Made by a program: the position numbers and the translations under genes. The notes beneath the pieces were generated by a model. The model had not been told where the DNA came from, ran no database searches, and was given only the letters and a program-made list of their open reading frames with translations. A stretch of 64,000 bases of DNA, taken from contig JALIGW010000005.1 of assembly GCA_023053685.1 (NCBI GenBank), positions 50,829,742 to 50,893,741 of the forward strand, in the 5' to 3' direction. Shown here in pieces: positions 22,611 to 34,609 of this stretch. How positions within the stretch are numbered: position 1 is the first letter of the stretch; every line of letters starts with the position of its first letter. This DNA is from Diadophis punctatus similis. Taxonomy: Eukaryota > Chordata > Lepidosauria > Squamata > Dipsadidae.

Positions 22611-24005
22611 TTTGGGGGGTACTGTTTTATTGTGCAAACAGGAAATGTGTGCAGAGATGAAGTAGCTAAAATCTCTGTTGCATTGCTGATTTAAAGAGAT
22701 GTCTTTCTATTTTGCAAAACTATAGAGGCATGAAATTTCCTGCTCCCATGGTCAATCCCTGTTTTGATGTCTGCTTCTGTTCTGCTTACAGCCAAATAGT
22801 ATTGTCTTGATTTTGTGTGCAAAGCATTTGATAAAGAAAGCATTAGGTTGATTCCATCAGATTTATTTTCATCCTCCTCCTGGCTTTTTCAGCCAGTGGA
22901 AAAAATATCTGCCAATCACACTACTACAGCAGGAATGGAGTGGGTCTGACTCCAAGACTCTCTTAAGCTCCTTCCCATCACCCTCCTCCTACACTCATTG
23001 TATTGCAACCCAAGCTGGATTTTTTTTAAAAAAGGAATAAAAAACAACTGTGTCACAAGCAGCATTTTCACTTAGGATTTGTCCTGCTTTTCTTTTTCTT
23101 TTTTGTGTAGACATCAAAAACTGATTTCCGAATTCCTCCATGTAATTTATTCTGAAGGTAATGGGCCTGTTACAATATTTCACTTTTGTGCTATTTCACT
23201 TTTAGATCATTTCACTGTTACATGATTTCAGGTCCCAGCAAATAGCTTTCTTTACATTTCATGTTCCAGCTGTGACCAGCTCTTTCGGGAGACAATAGAA
23301 CAGCAACAAATAATGCCAGCATTATCTTGAAATGACCAATAAGTGCCTTTTTAAGTCTCATCTGACTTCATTTCTGATGTACTGGGTAGTGAAATGTAAC
23401 AGGCTTGAAATGCCTGGCAGCTGTTTTTGGATGCTGTTGGCTTAAGGAGATACAATGCTACTTCAGCACCAATATTGCTCAAGATTACTTAATATTATCT
23501 CACAAATATGTTGGTGACAGGTTCAATTCAATAATATGGAGACATGGAAGTAAAAAAACTGTTTGACTGGTTGTTTACAAGTGTTGAAAGGGCCATACAT
23601 TCAGCAGGCTGATCATGACTCCCTGAAATTTCTTTTTGTTAAAAAGCAGTGCTCATTATAAGCATTGAAGGAGTAAAACAAATATCTGATCTAAAAACTT
23701 TAAATGATCAAGGCCCCTAACTCAAGTCTGCTTAGTATCTTGCTTAGTTTTTTGCACATGCTGGCAAACATGTACATAATGGATTGGTTTGAGCTGTGTG
23801 AGGAGCTCTCTTTGAATCGACCATAGAATCTAATAAAGCAAGCTGCTTCTACAAAATGACACATTGATAAAATTGTCAGCTTGAAACAGTAAACTTAAGT
23901 CTACTTTGTCATGGGTGGTTTTGTCTCTCCTTGTCCATACAGTACACAGTGCATATATAATAAACTGGAATTTTAAAACTGATTTGCTGAACAGATCATA
24001 ACCTA
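22611..24005. other. Intergenic, no gene seen
   Basis: No repeat family or coding frame is recognised. Positions 23160-23460 are repeat-free and of balanced composition, so they may contain conserved non-coding sequence, but nothing in the bases proves it. Confidence 0.6.
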
Positions 24006-24009
24006 GTTT

Positions 24010-24410
24010 GCATTTTACACTATTTAATGGGTAGATCATACTTGGAAAAACTAAGTCAACCGAACAATGCCAGTTGGCGGGCCTAGGGGGAAGGCCTTCT
24101 CTGTGGGGGCCCCTGCTCTCTGGAACCAACTACCCCCAGAGATCCGAATTATCCCCACCTTGCTGGCCTTCCGAAAAGCCATCAAGACATGGCTTTTCCT
24201 GCAGGCGGGGTGATTGAGACAATTTTACATCCCAGGTCTTCCCCATGTATGTATGCTTTTAAATGTTTTTTTAAATTCTTTTTAATACTGTTTTTACATT
24301 TTATATTGTTTAGTTGTTCTCTAAATGTTGTACGCCACCCTGAGTCCTCAGGGAGTAGGGCAGCAAATAAGAACACTAAATAAATAAAATAAATAAATAA
24401 GTAAATCACA
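24010..24410 (+). mobile_element. L2-like LINE 3' end
   Basis: It contains GGCGGGCCTAGGGGGAAGGC, TTCTCTGTGG and CCTGCTCTCTGGAACCAACT, then CAGAGATCCGAATT and CTGGCCTTCCGAAAAGCC. In translation these are the L2 C-terminal motifs G-RGKAFS, ALWNQLP-EIR and LLAFRKA-KTWLF. The 3' end is an AAATAAAT-type tail preceded by TGTACGCCACCCTGAGTCC. It is 5'-truncated. Confidence 0.8.
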
Positions 24411-25155
24411 TTATAGTTTAGAATGATGCATGAAGGAAAACTATTTTATTCAGGGAGATTCCATTGTATTGGACTACCATTTCTATTAACCTTGATCAGA
24501 GAGTGTCCAGCACAATTGAAGGGTATATCTAATTAACTTCTGTTCTTTTATTTTTCAAATTGACCAATGTAATAACAATAAAAACAATAAACCTAAAACT
24601 TAAATAAATTAAACTATAATGTTTAAATAAAGTCAGAATTATGCCCAAAGGATTTTCGAATGAGTTTGTTTTAAACAAATCAGAACAGATTCAAACAGAC
24701 TTTCTAAGGTAGCTCAGCAAACATTGAAGTACAATGATTGAAAAAGCCACTTTGACTAAGAACAGCAGTACCTCATATTAATCTGAATTCACTGATAGAA
24801 TGAAGAGAAGCAGTGTTTATATCCAGTTTGGTTATTGATTTTAAATTTAATAAAAGATCACTTTAAGATGGAGATAAGGTGGTTGAAGTTTGTATTCTAT
24901 TCCTAAATGGCATCATAATTATGATTTGAATCAGGGATGTTACATCTAGACAAAATTGTTTACATGCAATCTGGATATCATAAACAGATAACAAAAATCT
25001 TTGTAACTGCAAGAATTACAAAGCAATTTTTTATCATGTTATCACTTGCCAAAAATAGGAAAGTAGCAAGATTTTGCAATGTCTTTGTAATTTGAAGAAA
25101 CAACAATAAAGGGAAAAATAAGTTATTTTCTGGGGCTTATAATATTACATGGTCT
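24411..25155. other. Intergenic, no feature recognised
   Basis: AT-rich sequence with no repeat, RNA gene or coding frame that I can support. Confidence 0.6.
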
Positions 25156-25160
25156 ATCAG

Positions 25161-25384
25161 CCATGGTGATGCAGTGGTTAGAATATATTATTGTGGGCTA
25201 ATCCACAGTCTGGAATTCGATCCTGATCAGCTCAAGGTTGACTCAGTCTTCCGTCCTTCCGAGTTCAGTAAAATGACGAGCCAGATCATTGGAGACGATA
25301 TGCTGACATTTGTAAACCGCTCAGACAATGCTGGTAAAGCTCTGTGGAACTATATAAATCTAGGTGCAGGGCATGTATTATTGT
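25161..25384 (+). mobile_element. Sauria-type SINE
   Basis: The tRNA-like head has GGTGATGCAGTGGTTAGAAT (A-box) and GGAATTCGATCCTGAT (B-box region). The family body follows: CTCAAGGTTGACTCAG, CCGTCCTTCCGAG, GATATGCTGACATTTGTAAA. The sense orientation is clear. The frame at 25174-25386 is spurious. Confidence 0.88.
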
Positions 25385-25389
25385 GACTA

Positions 25390-28300
25390 TAATGTCTTTA
25401 AGAATATGGTATTTTATTTTTAAACCTGGTATTTCTTTCTTTTTTTTACTTCTACATGTGTCATACTGGATTGTTTGAGAATTCCAAGGTGCACATCTAT
25501 GACCTACAGATGGCTTGATTTTAATAATTCCCAGTCAATTTTGGAATTCATGTGAATGAATGTGAAGTGGAACATGCCCTGAAAAGAACTGGCTGGATAC
25601 TAAATGTTACTTTTATAGCTATTTCATTTAGCTATTTATAAAAAATAAAATAGTCTTCGACCTACAGATTATTCTTTTAAGTAAGATTTGAAAAAGCAAA
25701 GGTTCACACTGAATCAAGCTTGACTCCTGGTAATCAAGTTGTTTTCTTGGAAAAGAACAGATACTATATGATGTTAAACTTCTGTGTCATTTCTTGAATT
25801 CCGCATCAAGCCCAGAGTCTGGTGGTCTCCTGTGTTAGTATACCTGAAGTATTAACTACATCAATTCTCACAGACCCCTTTTTCCAAGATCAATTTAGTA
25901 CTGCCATCCTACTATTGACGTTTATTTCTTCAGCCATTATTCCTTGGATTCTTTTTCCACTTGCCTGGCTCTAATTGAACTAGCATGTGCTATGATGAGA
26001 AACGGCTCAGTGATAGAAGGCAGGTGCTTCTGCAAAAAATTCAAGATTTCATTCTTGCATTTTCAGGAGGTTCTGGAAAAGATACCTTGACCACTACCTT
26101 CTAATTAAAGAAGTTAATTTCTATGCTTCTTTAAGAATTAGGATTTAATAACAGTTCCCAAAATTTTCAGTATGGTGCTCCAAAATGTCAATATGTCATT
26201 GAAAACAATTAATGGCTTTCACTGCCATTGTTTCCAATAACATCCTGACATTTTATGAATCCAGTACTAGCCTCCTATTTCTTCCATTCTTTTCCCCCTT
26301 AGTGACTCACCCAGAGTCATTTTTCCGAGATGGCAATTATAGAAATCAAATCAAATCAATAGATAAATAACTAAATAATTCCAACTTTAAAAAATGGTTC
26401 ATAGGTCCTTGGGCATGTTATTCTAACTCTTGTTGGATTGGCTACATTGTATTTTAGTATCTTTTTATGATTATATGTTTATATAATACTTTTGGTTTTA
26501 TATATCACATGCTTTAATTATAAGGTAAATAAATAGCATCCTGACCTATCATTTTGTCTTGACAGTTGAGATAAAATAGCTTAAGACTGCCTAATAAGTT
26601 CATCACAAATATGAAGCCCAGAAGTTAATAATTTGTAACTTTGTTAGTCAAAATGATATCAGCTTTTTTTTAGCTAGTAACTATACCATGATTGATAGAA
26701 GAAGAAATGTCATTTCACACATAAAAACCAGCAACCTTAATTCAGGTTTCGGATTCTGGTAGATATTATATTATATTATATTGTATATTATATATTATAT
26801 ATTATATATTATATATACCATATATTGTATTATGTGTATTATGCAAATGTGCATGTCTGATGGACTGAAAGGGTTATCTAACCTACTTTAAGCAGATAAC
26901 TTAGATTAAAAACATTACAGCTATAGATTTACAATCATATTTAATTATAACATTTTGCTTCTTCAGTTTTTGCTTCCAGCATTATATAATTAACACCAAT
27001 GGTGTGCCAATTGTAGTTCATTACAAGCAAAGAATGAAATCTGCCAAAACAATTGCTGTCTTTCTTCTATCCATTTTAAAATAATTGACTTTGAAAGTTA
27101 TGTTTCCGAGCCTCATATAAGCAGTACCAAATGCTATTTACAACAGACATCTCAATTGTCAGTCAATGTATTTTGTTAGATTTCCAATACAATTTATGAA
27201 GGACTCTTAGAATGCATCAAAAGTAGTAGTTGCATAGCAACAGTACTTGAGAAATATATTGAGAAACAACTTTGGACCATAAAAATCAATTGTTGTGCAT
27301 GGAATAAAAATTATGATACTTTTCACTCATGCCGGTCTAATAGTTAATACACAACCTGTGTGTTGGAATATACAGTTCATTATCCTGATTTAAAAGTCTG
27401 GTTCATAGTAAAGTTTACAATCAATTAATGTATGCCAGTAATTTCTTCTTTCTGATAACTGAGAAATCTTATATAAAAATTATTATACAGTAAAACCATG
27501 ATATTTATGTTTTTTCATCATAAACATAAAGCATTCACATCTTTTTTCTGTACTTCTATCAGTTGTTTACTTGATTTTCTTGGATATTCTGCCAACATTT
27601 CTCAAAGGCAGTTTGCTATGTACACCCTTTGGAACAAAGAAGTAAAAAATTCCACAACAACTTTAACGTTTCTGAAATAACTCTTTGGCTTCTACTTGTC
27701 AGTCATGAATAGTTCAGATTTTGATGTCTTCCTTGATTATCATGATCTGTGCCAAATAGTTTCTGGCCCCATTCATAAAGCAGATCCCATGTTAGAGTTG
27801 GGTTTCTGTTAATGCAGAGTTAGCAATCTGAAGATGAAGAAACCCTCTGTGATTTGGTTGTTATGAAAAGATCACTTCATTGTCCCAGATCTGATGACGG
27901 GTACAAACCTACACAAGTGCAGAGGAATAGTTACAGTAGTTCAATTTAGGCACCGAATGGATGCAAGTGGCTTACTTGAGTTTCTACATTCTCTATTTGT
28001 GATCTCTGAAATGTGGAAATGGCCCTAATAGTTGCAAGTATAGCTCAATTGGAATGCAAATGCAGGACTTCTTGGACTGGATCAGTTCAAATATAAAAAG
28101 AAGCCCACCTGAAAACCCATTAGAATTTCTACTTTGTTGCAAAGGAGGCAGCAAGGGTTGCTTCTTCTCTCACCACTGTGTGTGTGTGTGTCTGTCTGTC
28201 TGAGCAATTTGCATAATACTTTTTGGACAAACTATTTACTTGGACTTCTTGGCTTAGGCTCAGAGTGACTTAGGGAATGCTAAGTGTAAGATTAAAAATG

Positions 28301-28400
28301 TATTACTCTGGTCAACACCTAATGATAGTGACATAATGGGGGATATTAAACTTTCACATTCCACAACACTAGAAGACTCTTGTGGTTCTTCAAAAGCCCT
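25390..28400. other. Intergenic, mostly unannotated
   Basis: No gene and no clear interspersed element is seen. A TATAT-rich simple repeat lies at 26757-26835 and a short TGTG/TCTG tract near 28180-28203. Frames such as 27498-27680 carry no recognisable domain. Confidence 0.55.
26757..26835. repeat. AT-rich TATAT/TATAA simple repeat
   Basis: Successive TTATA and TATTATA units give a self-complementary AT tract able to extrude as a cruciform. It has no other function that can be read. Confidence 0.85.
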
Positions 28401-28419
28401 AAAAAGTGGTGGTGGTAGG

Positions 28420-28900
28420 TGGTGGTGAGACTGGATATTTGTGGATTAGTTGTTTCAAAGAAGGTGGATTATCACCAAGAAATCTTTGGGGTCCTGATGG
28501 TGTCATTCCTACAAGGAGGGGATCCCTAAGCATAACAACGCATATCCATAATTATCAGTATATTCTGAACCAACTGAAGCCGCTGGAAGTTCTTCAAGAT
28601 CACCCCACATTGCAGTGGTCTTGGAAAGAGACCAAAGCATGAGTGACAGGTTACACAACACAAAGCTGTGCAAAAGCCTCAGTTCACAGCTACCACTATT
28701 CTTTGAACAAGAGCGGGAAGTCCAGAAGGTTCCCAAATTGCATACCAGATCTTCCTGGTGAGTGCAACCTTATTCAGTACTAAAGATGGAAGATCATCAT
28801 ATATAGGAGCCTGTCAAAATGCTTAGTCACTCTATCTTTATAGGGTTGAGCTGAAGCCTGTTCTTCGCCATCTGGACAACTTTAGCCATCAGGCATAATC
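28420..28900 (+). mobile_element. Probable L2-like LINE untranslated fragment (low certainty)
   Basis: Text such as AAGCCGCTGGAAGTTCTTCA and AAGATCACCCCACATTGCAG resembles sequence I associate with L2-group LINE flanks in squamates. No protein motif is present and the limits are estimates. The overlapping frames on both strands (28406-28642, 28509-28736) do not look like a host gene. Confidence 0.35.
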
Positions 28901-29289
28901 TCCTTTGCCAGTATTTTATTTGGTAAATAACTTTAGCATTTATTGTTATCTTTAGCCTGTGCTTTTAATGTGTCATATTCTGTTTTGATTTTCACAGTTC
29001 TTGCAATCTTGCAGAAAGGTAGAGTGTAAATACAATAGGAAGGAAGGAAGGAAGGAAAAAAGTGGTCTAATACTGTTGCTAAATTCAGCAGTGAACTTTT
29101 ATTTCTTGTCTAGTTCTACAATACATTTCTGCAGTTACATGTATATTACAAATGGTAGTAATTTTACAAGTCACAGATAATATAACTATACTTTTGTAGT
29201 TCCTGCCTTATGTGTCATATCTTTGGTTAAAAATAAATAAATTCCTAGCTTACATGACATGCCCATCACTGCTGGTATCACATAATAAA

Positions 29290-29830
29290 ATGATTTGGGA
29301 TGACATTGAAATGAAGATTTTGGGGTTTTGTGGAGTGATAGTGATATGTTGAAGAATAAGTTGAAATGAATGCTATACATGTTATTGTCCAAGATAAAAA
29401 TAATGAAAAGGAAGGAATAATTGAGAATGCTGAAAAAAGGAAAGCTGCAGATATAGGTGCTGTAAATACAGATATGTTAAAATATGGATATAGTTTGCTT
29501 GTGAAGCAGCTATGTAATTTGCCTTGTGTGTGTTGGAAAGCTGCATCTATACCTGATAATTTGAACAATGCTATTATTATTTCCTTATGGGACTAGAAAG
29601 ATCGCAACACTGAATGTGAAATGTTTAAGGATGTTAGGTATGCCTGGGAAGGCTTATTGAGTTGATGAGATCCTAAAAATGAAAATAATGAGAAATTTAA
29701 AAATGAAAGAATATATGAAACATTGTACACATGTAATGGCAGCAAGGATTGTATGCAAAAGTAGAAGGATATAGAAAGGTATTGATGCTGGTGTAAAATA
29801 GATTTATCTAGTTTCTTTCCCTTTCTTAAA
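29290..29830 (+). mobile_element. LINE reverse-transcriptase fragment, clade not assigned
   Basis: The frame at 29366-29596 reads EKRKAADIGAVNTDMLKYG followed by LCNLPCVCWKAASIPDNLNN and AIIISL. This fits the RT segment of the form KA.G.DG...EMLK.G....CW..G..P..W..A.I.PL seen in several LINE clades. The catalytic-core region is not present. A similar RT segment (EWFDSKQGVRQG) is found near 47780, perhaps from the same family. Confidence 0.6.
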
Positions 29831-30294
29831 ATCCTTTCTTAAAATATCTTGCCTTTAATTTCTTTGGCTTATTATTTTTAACTCTCTTTCTGCACTTTTC
29901 ATAACATTGTTTATTCCAAAAGGGATTTGTTGGGCGTGTATATTTGTATGTATGCATGTGGGTCTCTACAAACATCCTTAAGAAGTGGAAAAAGCACTTC
30001 TTGACTGAAGCTCATTTTTTATGTTTGTATTTTCTTTGAAGAGTGTATCTATGAATTTCTTGGGATAGGTTGGGAGGGATGTCAAAGATAGATTTTTAGT
30101 AAGCAAGGATCCTGGAACCAGGAGGAGATGATATGGAAAAGTTCCCATCAGTTTGCCTTATAGTAAATAAATACAGTATTAGATTGGTCACATCCCACAT
30201 AGCAGATATTTTGTGGCATGCCTTCATCATTTTGAGTATATTTTTTGAAACTCAAAAAATATGGGGGGGAGGGTTTGTCCCTGTTAAAATGGCT

Positions 30295-30356
30295 ATGTAT
30301 GTATGTATGTGTGTGTGTATGCATGCATGTATGTATGTATGTATGTATGTATGTAT

Positions 30357-30399
<43 letters not shown>

Positions 30400-30403
30400 T
30401 TAT
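30295..30403. repeat. (TATG)n followed by (TTTA)n microsatellite
   Basis: Tetranucleotide ATGT units, with a short GTGTGT interruption, pass into about twelve TTTA units. The long frames over it translate to Met/Tyr/Val/Cys and Leu/Ile/Tyr/Phe repeats and are artefacts. Confidence 0.95.
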
Positions 30404-30429
30404 TTACCACCTTTATTATTCTTATGAAC

Positions 30430-31285
30430 AACTCAAAATGATGAACATATCTAATTCTATTTTTAATTATTCATGTTATTTTCTAAGCAATTGAGTAATG
30501 TAGATTAGATGAAGACACAATATATAGCCCAAGATTGCAATCAGGGTAATAGCTTAATCCAAGCAAAATATTATATTTCCTGCACTATAGTGACTGTTTG
30601 GAGAGTTCTGTTATTCTGAAATGATAAAGTTGAGCATATCATAACCTTTTGGAAATTTATGGTATTTTATATTGCTGTAAAATATAACAAATTATTTTCT
30701 GCTAAAAATCTGCAAGAAATGTAAAAATAAATAAAAGGTTTATGTGGAGAGTGAAGTTACACCAAACTACATTGATTTTTTACAAACATGAATTACCTGC
30801 AAGTCCTTTGCCAATTCTAAGTACAAAATGTAATATTTGTGCTCCAAACTGTAATGTAGTGCTTCATTTGTTCCGTAATTTCTGAATCTGGAAACCAAAA
30901 TAATGTTCTCCCTCCCACTTTTTTAGCTTACAGCTTGATCTCCAAAGACTATTTCATGGTCTGGTAGACTCTAATGGAAGTTGCTGGTAATGAGATAACA
31001 TTTATTTATAAAGAAAATACATTTACTTACTGTACCTGAAATGTATTAGGAGCAAAGTGTATATTTTCCACTGTGTTGCAGATCTTCAGTGATGATACAG
31101 TTGATTAAAGAGAACTGGAAACTAACCACAGAAGTGGCAACTAGAATACATGGTTCTTAATTTCCTTTTGTAAAGGATGAGCAAAGAGATTGTGATATCT
31201 TGCCTTCACATCCATTACCTTGAGTGAGCAAGCGTAAGAAAGAAGGGGGCAGTCAGCCATTTGGGCAGAAAAAGCAGGCAAGACT
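30430..31285. other. Intergenic, no feature recognised
   Basis: No gene or repeat family could be named in this AT-rich stretch. Confidence 0.55.
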
Positions 31286-31294
31286 GGCATACTC

Positions 31295-31420
31295 ACCTTA
31301 CAAGGTTGTTGTGAGAGGAAAATAGGAAGAGGAAGGTGAGTTGGATATGCTCACCGCATTGAGTTATTTGTAAAAATAAAGGCAGGATACAAACAAAAAA
31401 ACAAACAAATAAATACTGTA
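31295..31420 (+). mobile_element. tRNA-derived SINE, 3' part
   Basis: ACAAGGTTGTTGTGAGAGGA, GCTCACCGCATTGAGTTATT and TGTAAAAATAAAGGCAGGAT match the 3' body of the SINE at 59538. An AAAC/AAAT tail follows. The tRNA-like head is missing or too diverged to see. Confidence 0.75.
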
Positions 31421-31685
31421 AAATTAAATACATCATGCAAGCAGCATTTGCCTATTGTTTTCACTAGCCTCTATAAAAGACATGCAGTAGAAAGCATTTT
31501 CTCTATGTTGTTTCTATGTTTTCTCTAACTTGAGTCAGAGCTGAAGAATCATCTTGGATGAGGTGTCTCAAAAAAAAAAAAACCACCCCAAGAAAGTCCA
31601 GTTGTCTCTTGAAAAAGCACCTTTGGGACATCCATGACCTGGATGATTGAGAATCTCCATAAATATTTACCAGCTGTTACTTGTT

Positions 31686-31890
31686 TTTATTTATTTATTA
31701 CATTTATATCTCACTTTTCCTCCAGGACCTTCAAGGCAGTATAGTTTTCCATCCCTCATTTAATCCTCCCAGGAATCTTGAGAGGCAATTTAATCTGATA
31801 ATTACTGATCTGAAGAATATGGGGCAATGGAACTGAGCCTGGATCTCTTCAGTTCTAGTTGAATATTTTAACTTGTACACCCCACTGACT
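31686..31890 (-). mobile_element. tRNA-derived SINE, antisense
   Basis: A T-rich TTTATTTATTA start is followed by CATTTATATCTCACTTTTCC, TCCAGGACCTTCAAGGCAGT and GAGCCTGGATCTCTTCAG. This is the antisense layout of a squamate SINE whose B-box-like part lies near 31840. It is diverged. Confidence 0.55.
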
Positions 31891-32149
31891 TAAATAACTT
31901 GGGGATCTCTGCTCTAGTAGCAATGATGCTATCCCATGTTTTTTTACTAGCCACTATCTCTCATTATTCTATTAGAAAGTAAGTGATATAGGTTAGATTG
32001 AGAGCAAATACCTGGTCCCAAATGGCAAAATAAGCAGGATCATAGCTAATGTAAGCATCATATTATATTACCTGGCATATATAAACAGAACTCATTAAAT
32101 TACACCCTTCCAATAAAATGCTGTAGATACCCAGGGGTATAAGTTACCA

Positions 32150-33045
32150 ACTTTTTAAAAAAAACTGAGGTGGAATATAGAGTTGACCATGGCGCCAAAA
32201 GGGTGAGATCTTAGTCCTGCACCTTTCAATATTTTTATTAATTATTTAAATGAGGAAGTGTAAGGAATATTTATCTTCTATGCAGTGGATACAAACCTGG
32301 ATTGGATAACTAATACCCTATAATGCAAAAGTAAAACTCAGAATGACCTTGACAGGTGGACTAATTGTTTGAAAATAACAGAATGAAACTTAACAGAGGC
32401 AAAGTTAGGAAATAGAAATTAGATACCTAAATACAAAATGGAAAATAATTGATTTATTGCTATTTGTGAAAAAGATATTGGAGTAACAGTTGATTATAAC
32501 CCAAATATATAATCAATGTGCTGAGACTGCAGAAAGAGCAGATGTGTGTTCAGAAGTATGGTTTCCAAATTACATGAAAAAGTTATTCCACTTTAATCTA
32601 TAATTAGAGCCTATCTTGAGTATTGTGTGCATTATGATTTAAAAAGAAATCTGAAAAAAAAGAAGAAAGGTATTAATGTTGATCAAATAAGTACTATGAA
32701 GAAAGAATAAAGGACTAGGAATGTTTAGCCTTAAGCATAACAGACTGGATATAACTAAACTGTTCAAATATCTGAAATTGTGTAACACAGAAGACATTCA
32801 AAAGCTGTTTTTTTTTCTAGGGTGTAGCACATAGAATAATGGATTTAATTTAGAGGAAGTCAGATTCTGATTTAATATTGGAGAAGTCTTTCAAGTAGTA
32901 GCAGCAGTTTGACAGAAGAACCAATTACCTAGAGAGGTGGAGATCTCTTCTTCATTGGATGTGTTTAAATGGAAACTAAACTAAGTACTAAAGAAAGAAT
33001 TGGACTTGATGGTTTAAATAGTTTCATTTTTTTCCAATCTGTGTT
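32150..33045 (+). mobile_element. CR1 LINE 3' half, degenerate
   Basis: Translated with frame changes it gives LFNIFINYLNEEV near 32225, NDLDRWTNCLK near 32340 and IRAYLEYCVHY-like sequence near 32600. The last segment, about 32890-32990, reads RNQLPREVEIS-SLDVFKWKLN. These are in the order of CR1 ORF2. Many stops and frameshifts show that it is old. Confidence 0.75.
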
Positions 33046-33249
33046 TATATTTCCATCTCGATATTGTATTGTACATTCTGTTCCAGAATTTGAAGTTGGA
33101 AGTTTTATACAGTACTTAATGGTGCACTTTGGTTGTTTGAGTGCAGAGATAAACAGCTAAAAAGTATACTCCATGTGTGCAATTTCTAGTATCTGACACA
33201 TTTGGTTCTTTCTTTACAACAGTACAGAAGTGGTTTACTATTGCTCTGG

Positions 33250-34010
33250 AATTTAGTCCAAAATGTTATCATGATCAATGGTACTGAAGGCTGCTGAGAA
33301 ATCAAAGAAGGCTAGCATGGATGAACACTTCCACTACAAATCTTCCTTATATTATCAAGTACAAGCAATGTCATGTCAATAATATATTCTAGTTTGAATC
33401 CAGATTGAAAGTGGTCTATTTTTTTCAAGGCCTTTAAAACTGCAACATGCCCATCTTATCAGTGTCATGCCCAAGAAAAAGGTTGGAGAACTGTACAGGA
33501 TGAAAAGGATGAAAACTGTACAGCTATGCTGGGTCCAGCAATGATTTATTCAGGAGATAGTGCACCACTATTGTACTTCTATAAGCTAGTAGGACCATAC
33601 TCTTAAGTATGTTTTTACCATTGCATGGATCTAACAATATATCAACTCCCTTGAATTCTTAACTGAGCAGGAGGGCCATAGAACTAACAGCCACAAGTAC
33701 TCTGTTTTCAGGAATAACAGGTTCAAACCTGTCTCAGGTAACTGAGCAAGAGCATGTTATCAGCCCCTCCTTGCCCAAAAGGGACTGGGTTACCTTAAAC
33801 AAGGATGGCGGCCAGCAATCAATAGATGTAATAAGAGTGGAGAAATAATTGCATGTTGCTATTCTTACCACCACAATGTAATCCTTAAGAAAGGCTCTTA
33901 GCTGGACTTGGTCAAATTCATTATTTGTCTTCTCCAATAGTGCTCTAGTCATCACTTCTGCCACTTCATCACCTGGAAGATCCACTAGAATCCACAAATA
34001 GATTGCAGTT
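33250..34010. mobile_element. Probable LINE-derived fragment (low certainty)
   Basis: GTACTGAAGGCTGCTGAGAA followed by ATCAAAGAAGGCTAGCATGG near 33281, and the GC-richer block at 33680-34010, resemble L2-group 3' sequence, but no conserved protein motif is visible. The minus-strand frame 33734-33997 has no domain I recognise. Confidence 0.3.
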
Positions 34011-34104
34011 GTGTGGATGCAGGTCCACAGAGTTGCAATCCAACCAGCCTGTCATTCCAAGCAATAATTAATGCCTCAGTTGAACCATGTATCAACATCT
34101 CAAA

Positions 34105-34220
34105 GAAAGAAAGAAAAAGAAAGAAAGAAAGAAAGAAAGAAGAAAGAAAGAAAAAAGATGGTAAGAAGGAAGGAAGGAAGACAGAAAGAAAGAAAAAGAA
34201 AGAAAGAGAAAGAAAGAGGT
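34105..34220. repeat. Purine-rich (GAAA)n/(GGAA)n microsatellite
   Basis: An unbroken purine strand of AAAG, AAGAA and GGAA units with one ATGGT interruption. The frames across it (Lys/Glu/Arg on plus, Phe/Ser/Leu on minus) are artefacts. Confidence 0.93.
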
Positions 34221-34356
34221 CCCTCTGAAACCAAGCCAGATTAATCACTGTTTTGGGTAGACCTATAATTGAGAACAGCCATAGAAAAACCCAAGTTTAA
34301 CATGGAGTAATCTGTTTATGACAAAGGACTGATGATAATATCCACCAACTACAGAT

Positions 34357-34605
34357 CATAGCCACAGTGGCGCAGTGGTTAGAGTGCAATACTGCAGGCT
34401 ACTTCTGCTGACAGCCGGCTGCCTGCAATTTGGCAGATTGAATCTCACCAGGCTCAAGGTTGACTCAGCCTTCCATCCTTCCGAGGTGGGTAAAATGAGC
34501 ACCCAGATTGTTGGGGGCAATATGCTGATTCTGTAAACCACTTAGAGAGGACTATAAAGCATTGTGAAGTGGTATATAAGTCTAAGTGTTATTGCTATCA
34601 TACGC
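34357..34605 (+). mobile_element. Sauria-type SINE, near full length
   Basis: The A-box GTGGCGCAGTGGTTAGAGTG is followed by the B-box-like GCAGATTGAATCTCACC. The body follows: GGCTCAAGGTTGACTCAGCC, TTCCATCCTTCCGAGGTGGG, TGGGGGCAATATGCTGATTC, then a tail ending ATATAAGTCTAAGTGTTATT. The SINE belongs to a family with a Bov-B-related 3' end (family knowledge), and a Bov-B LINE is present at 49527. Confidence 0.93.
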
Positions 34606-34609
34606 TGGG

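Noticed and set aside
28406..28736. Opposing frames at a GC-richer spot as a possible gene
   Set aside because: Sequence words fit L2-type repeat flanks, and neither frame has a recognisable domain.
30133..30494. Frames with Met-Tyr-Val-Cys and Leu-Phe-Ile-Tyr repeats resembling a membrane protein
   Set aside because: They come from the TATG and TTTA microsatellite.
34357..34440. tRNA gene
   Set aside because: The A and B boxes belong to the SINE head; the body and tail follow directly, and no acceptor stem closes.
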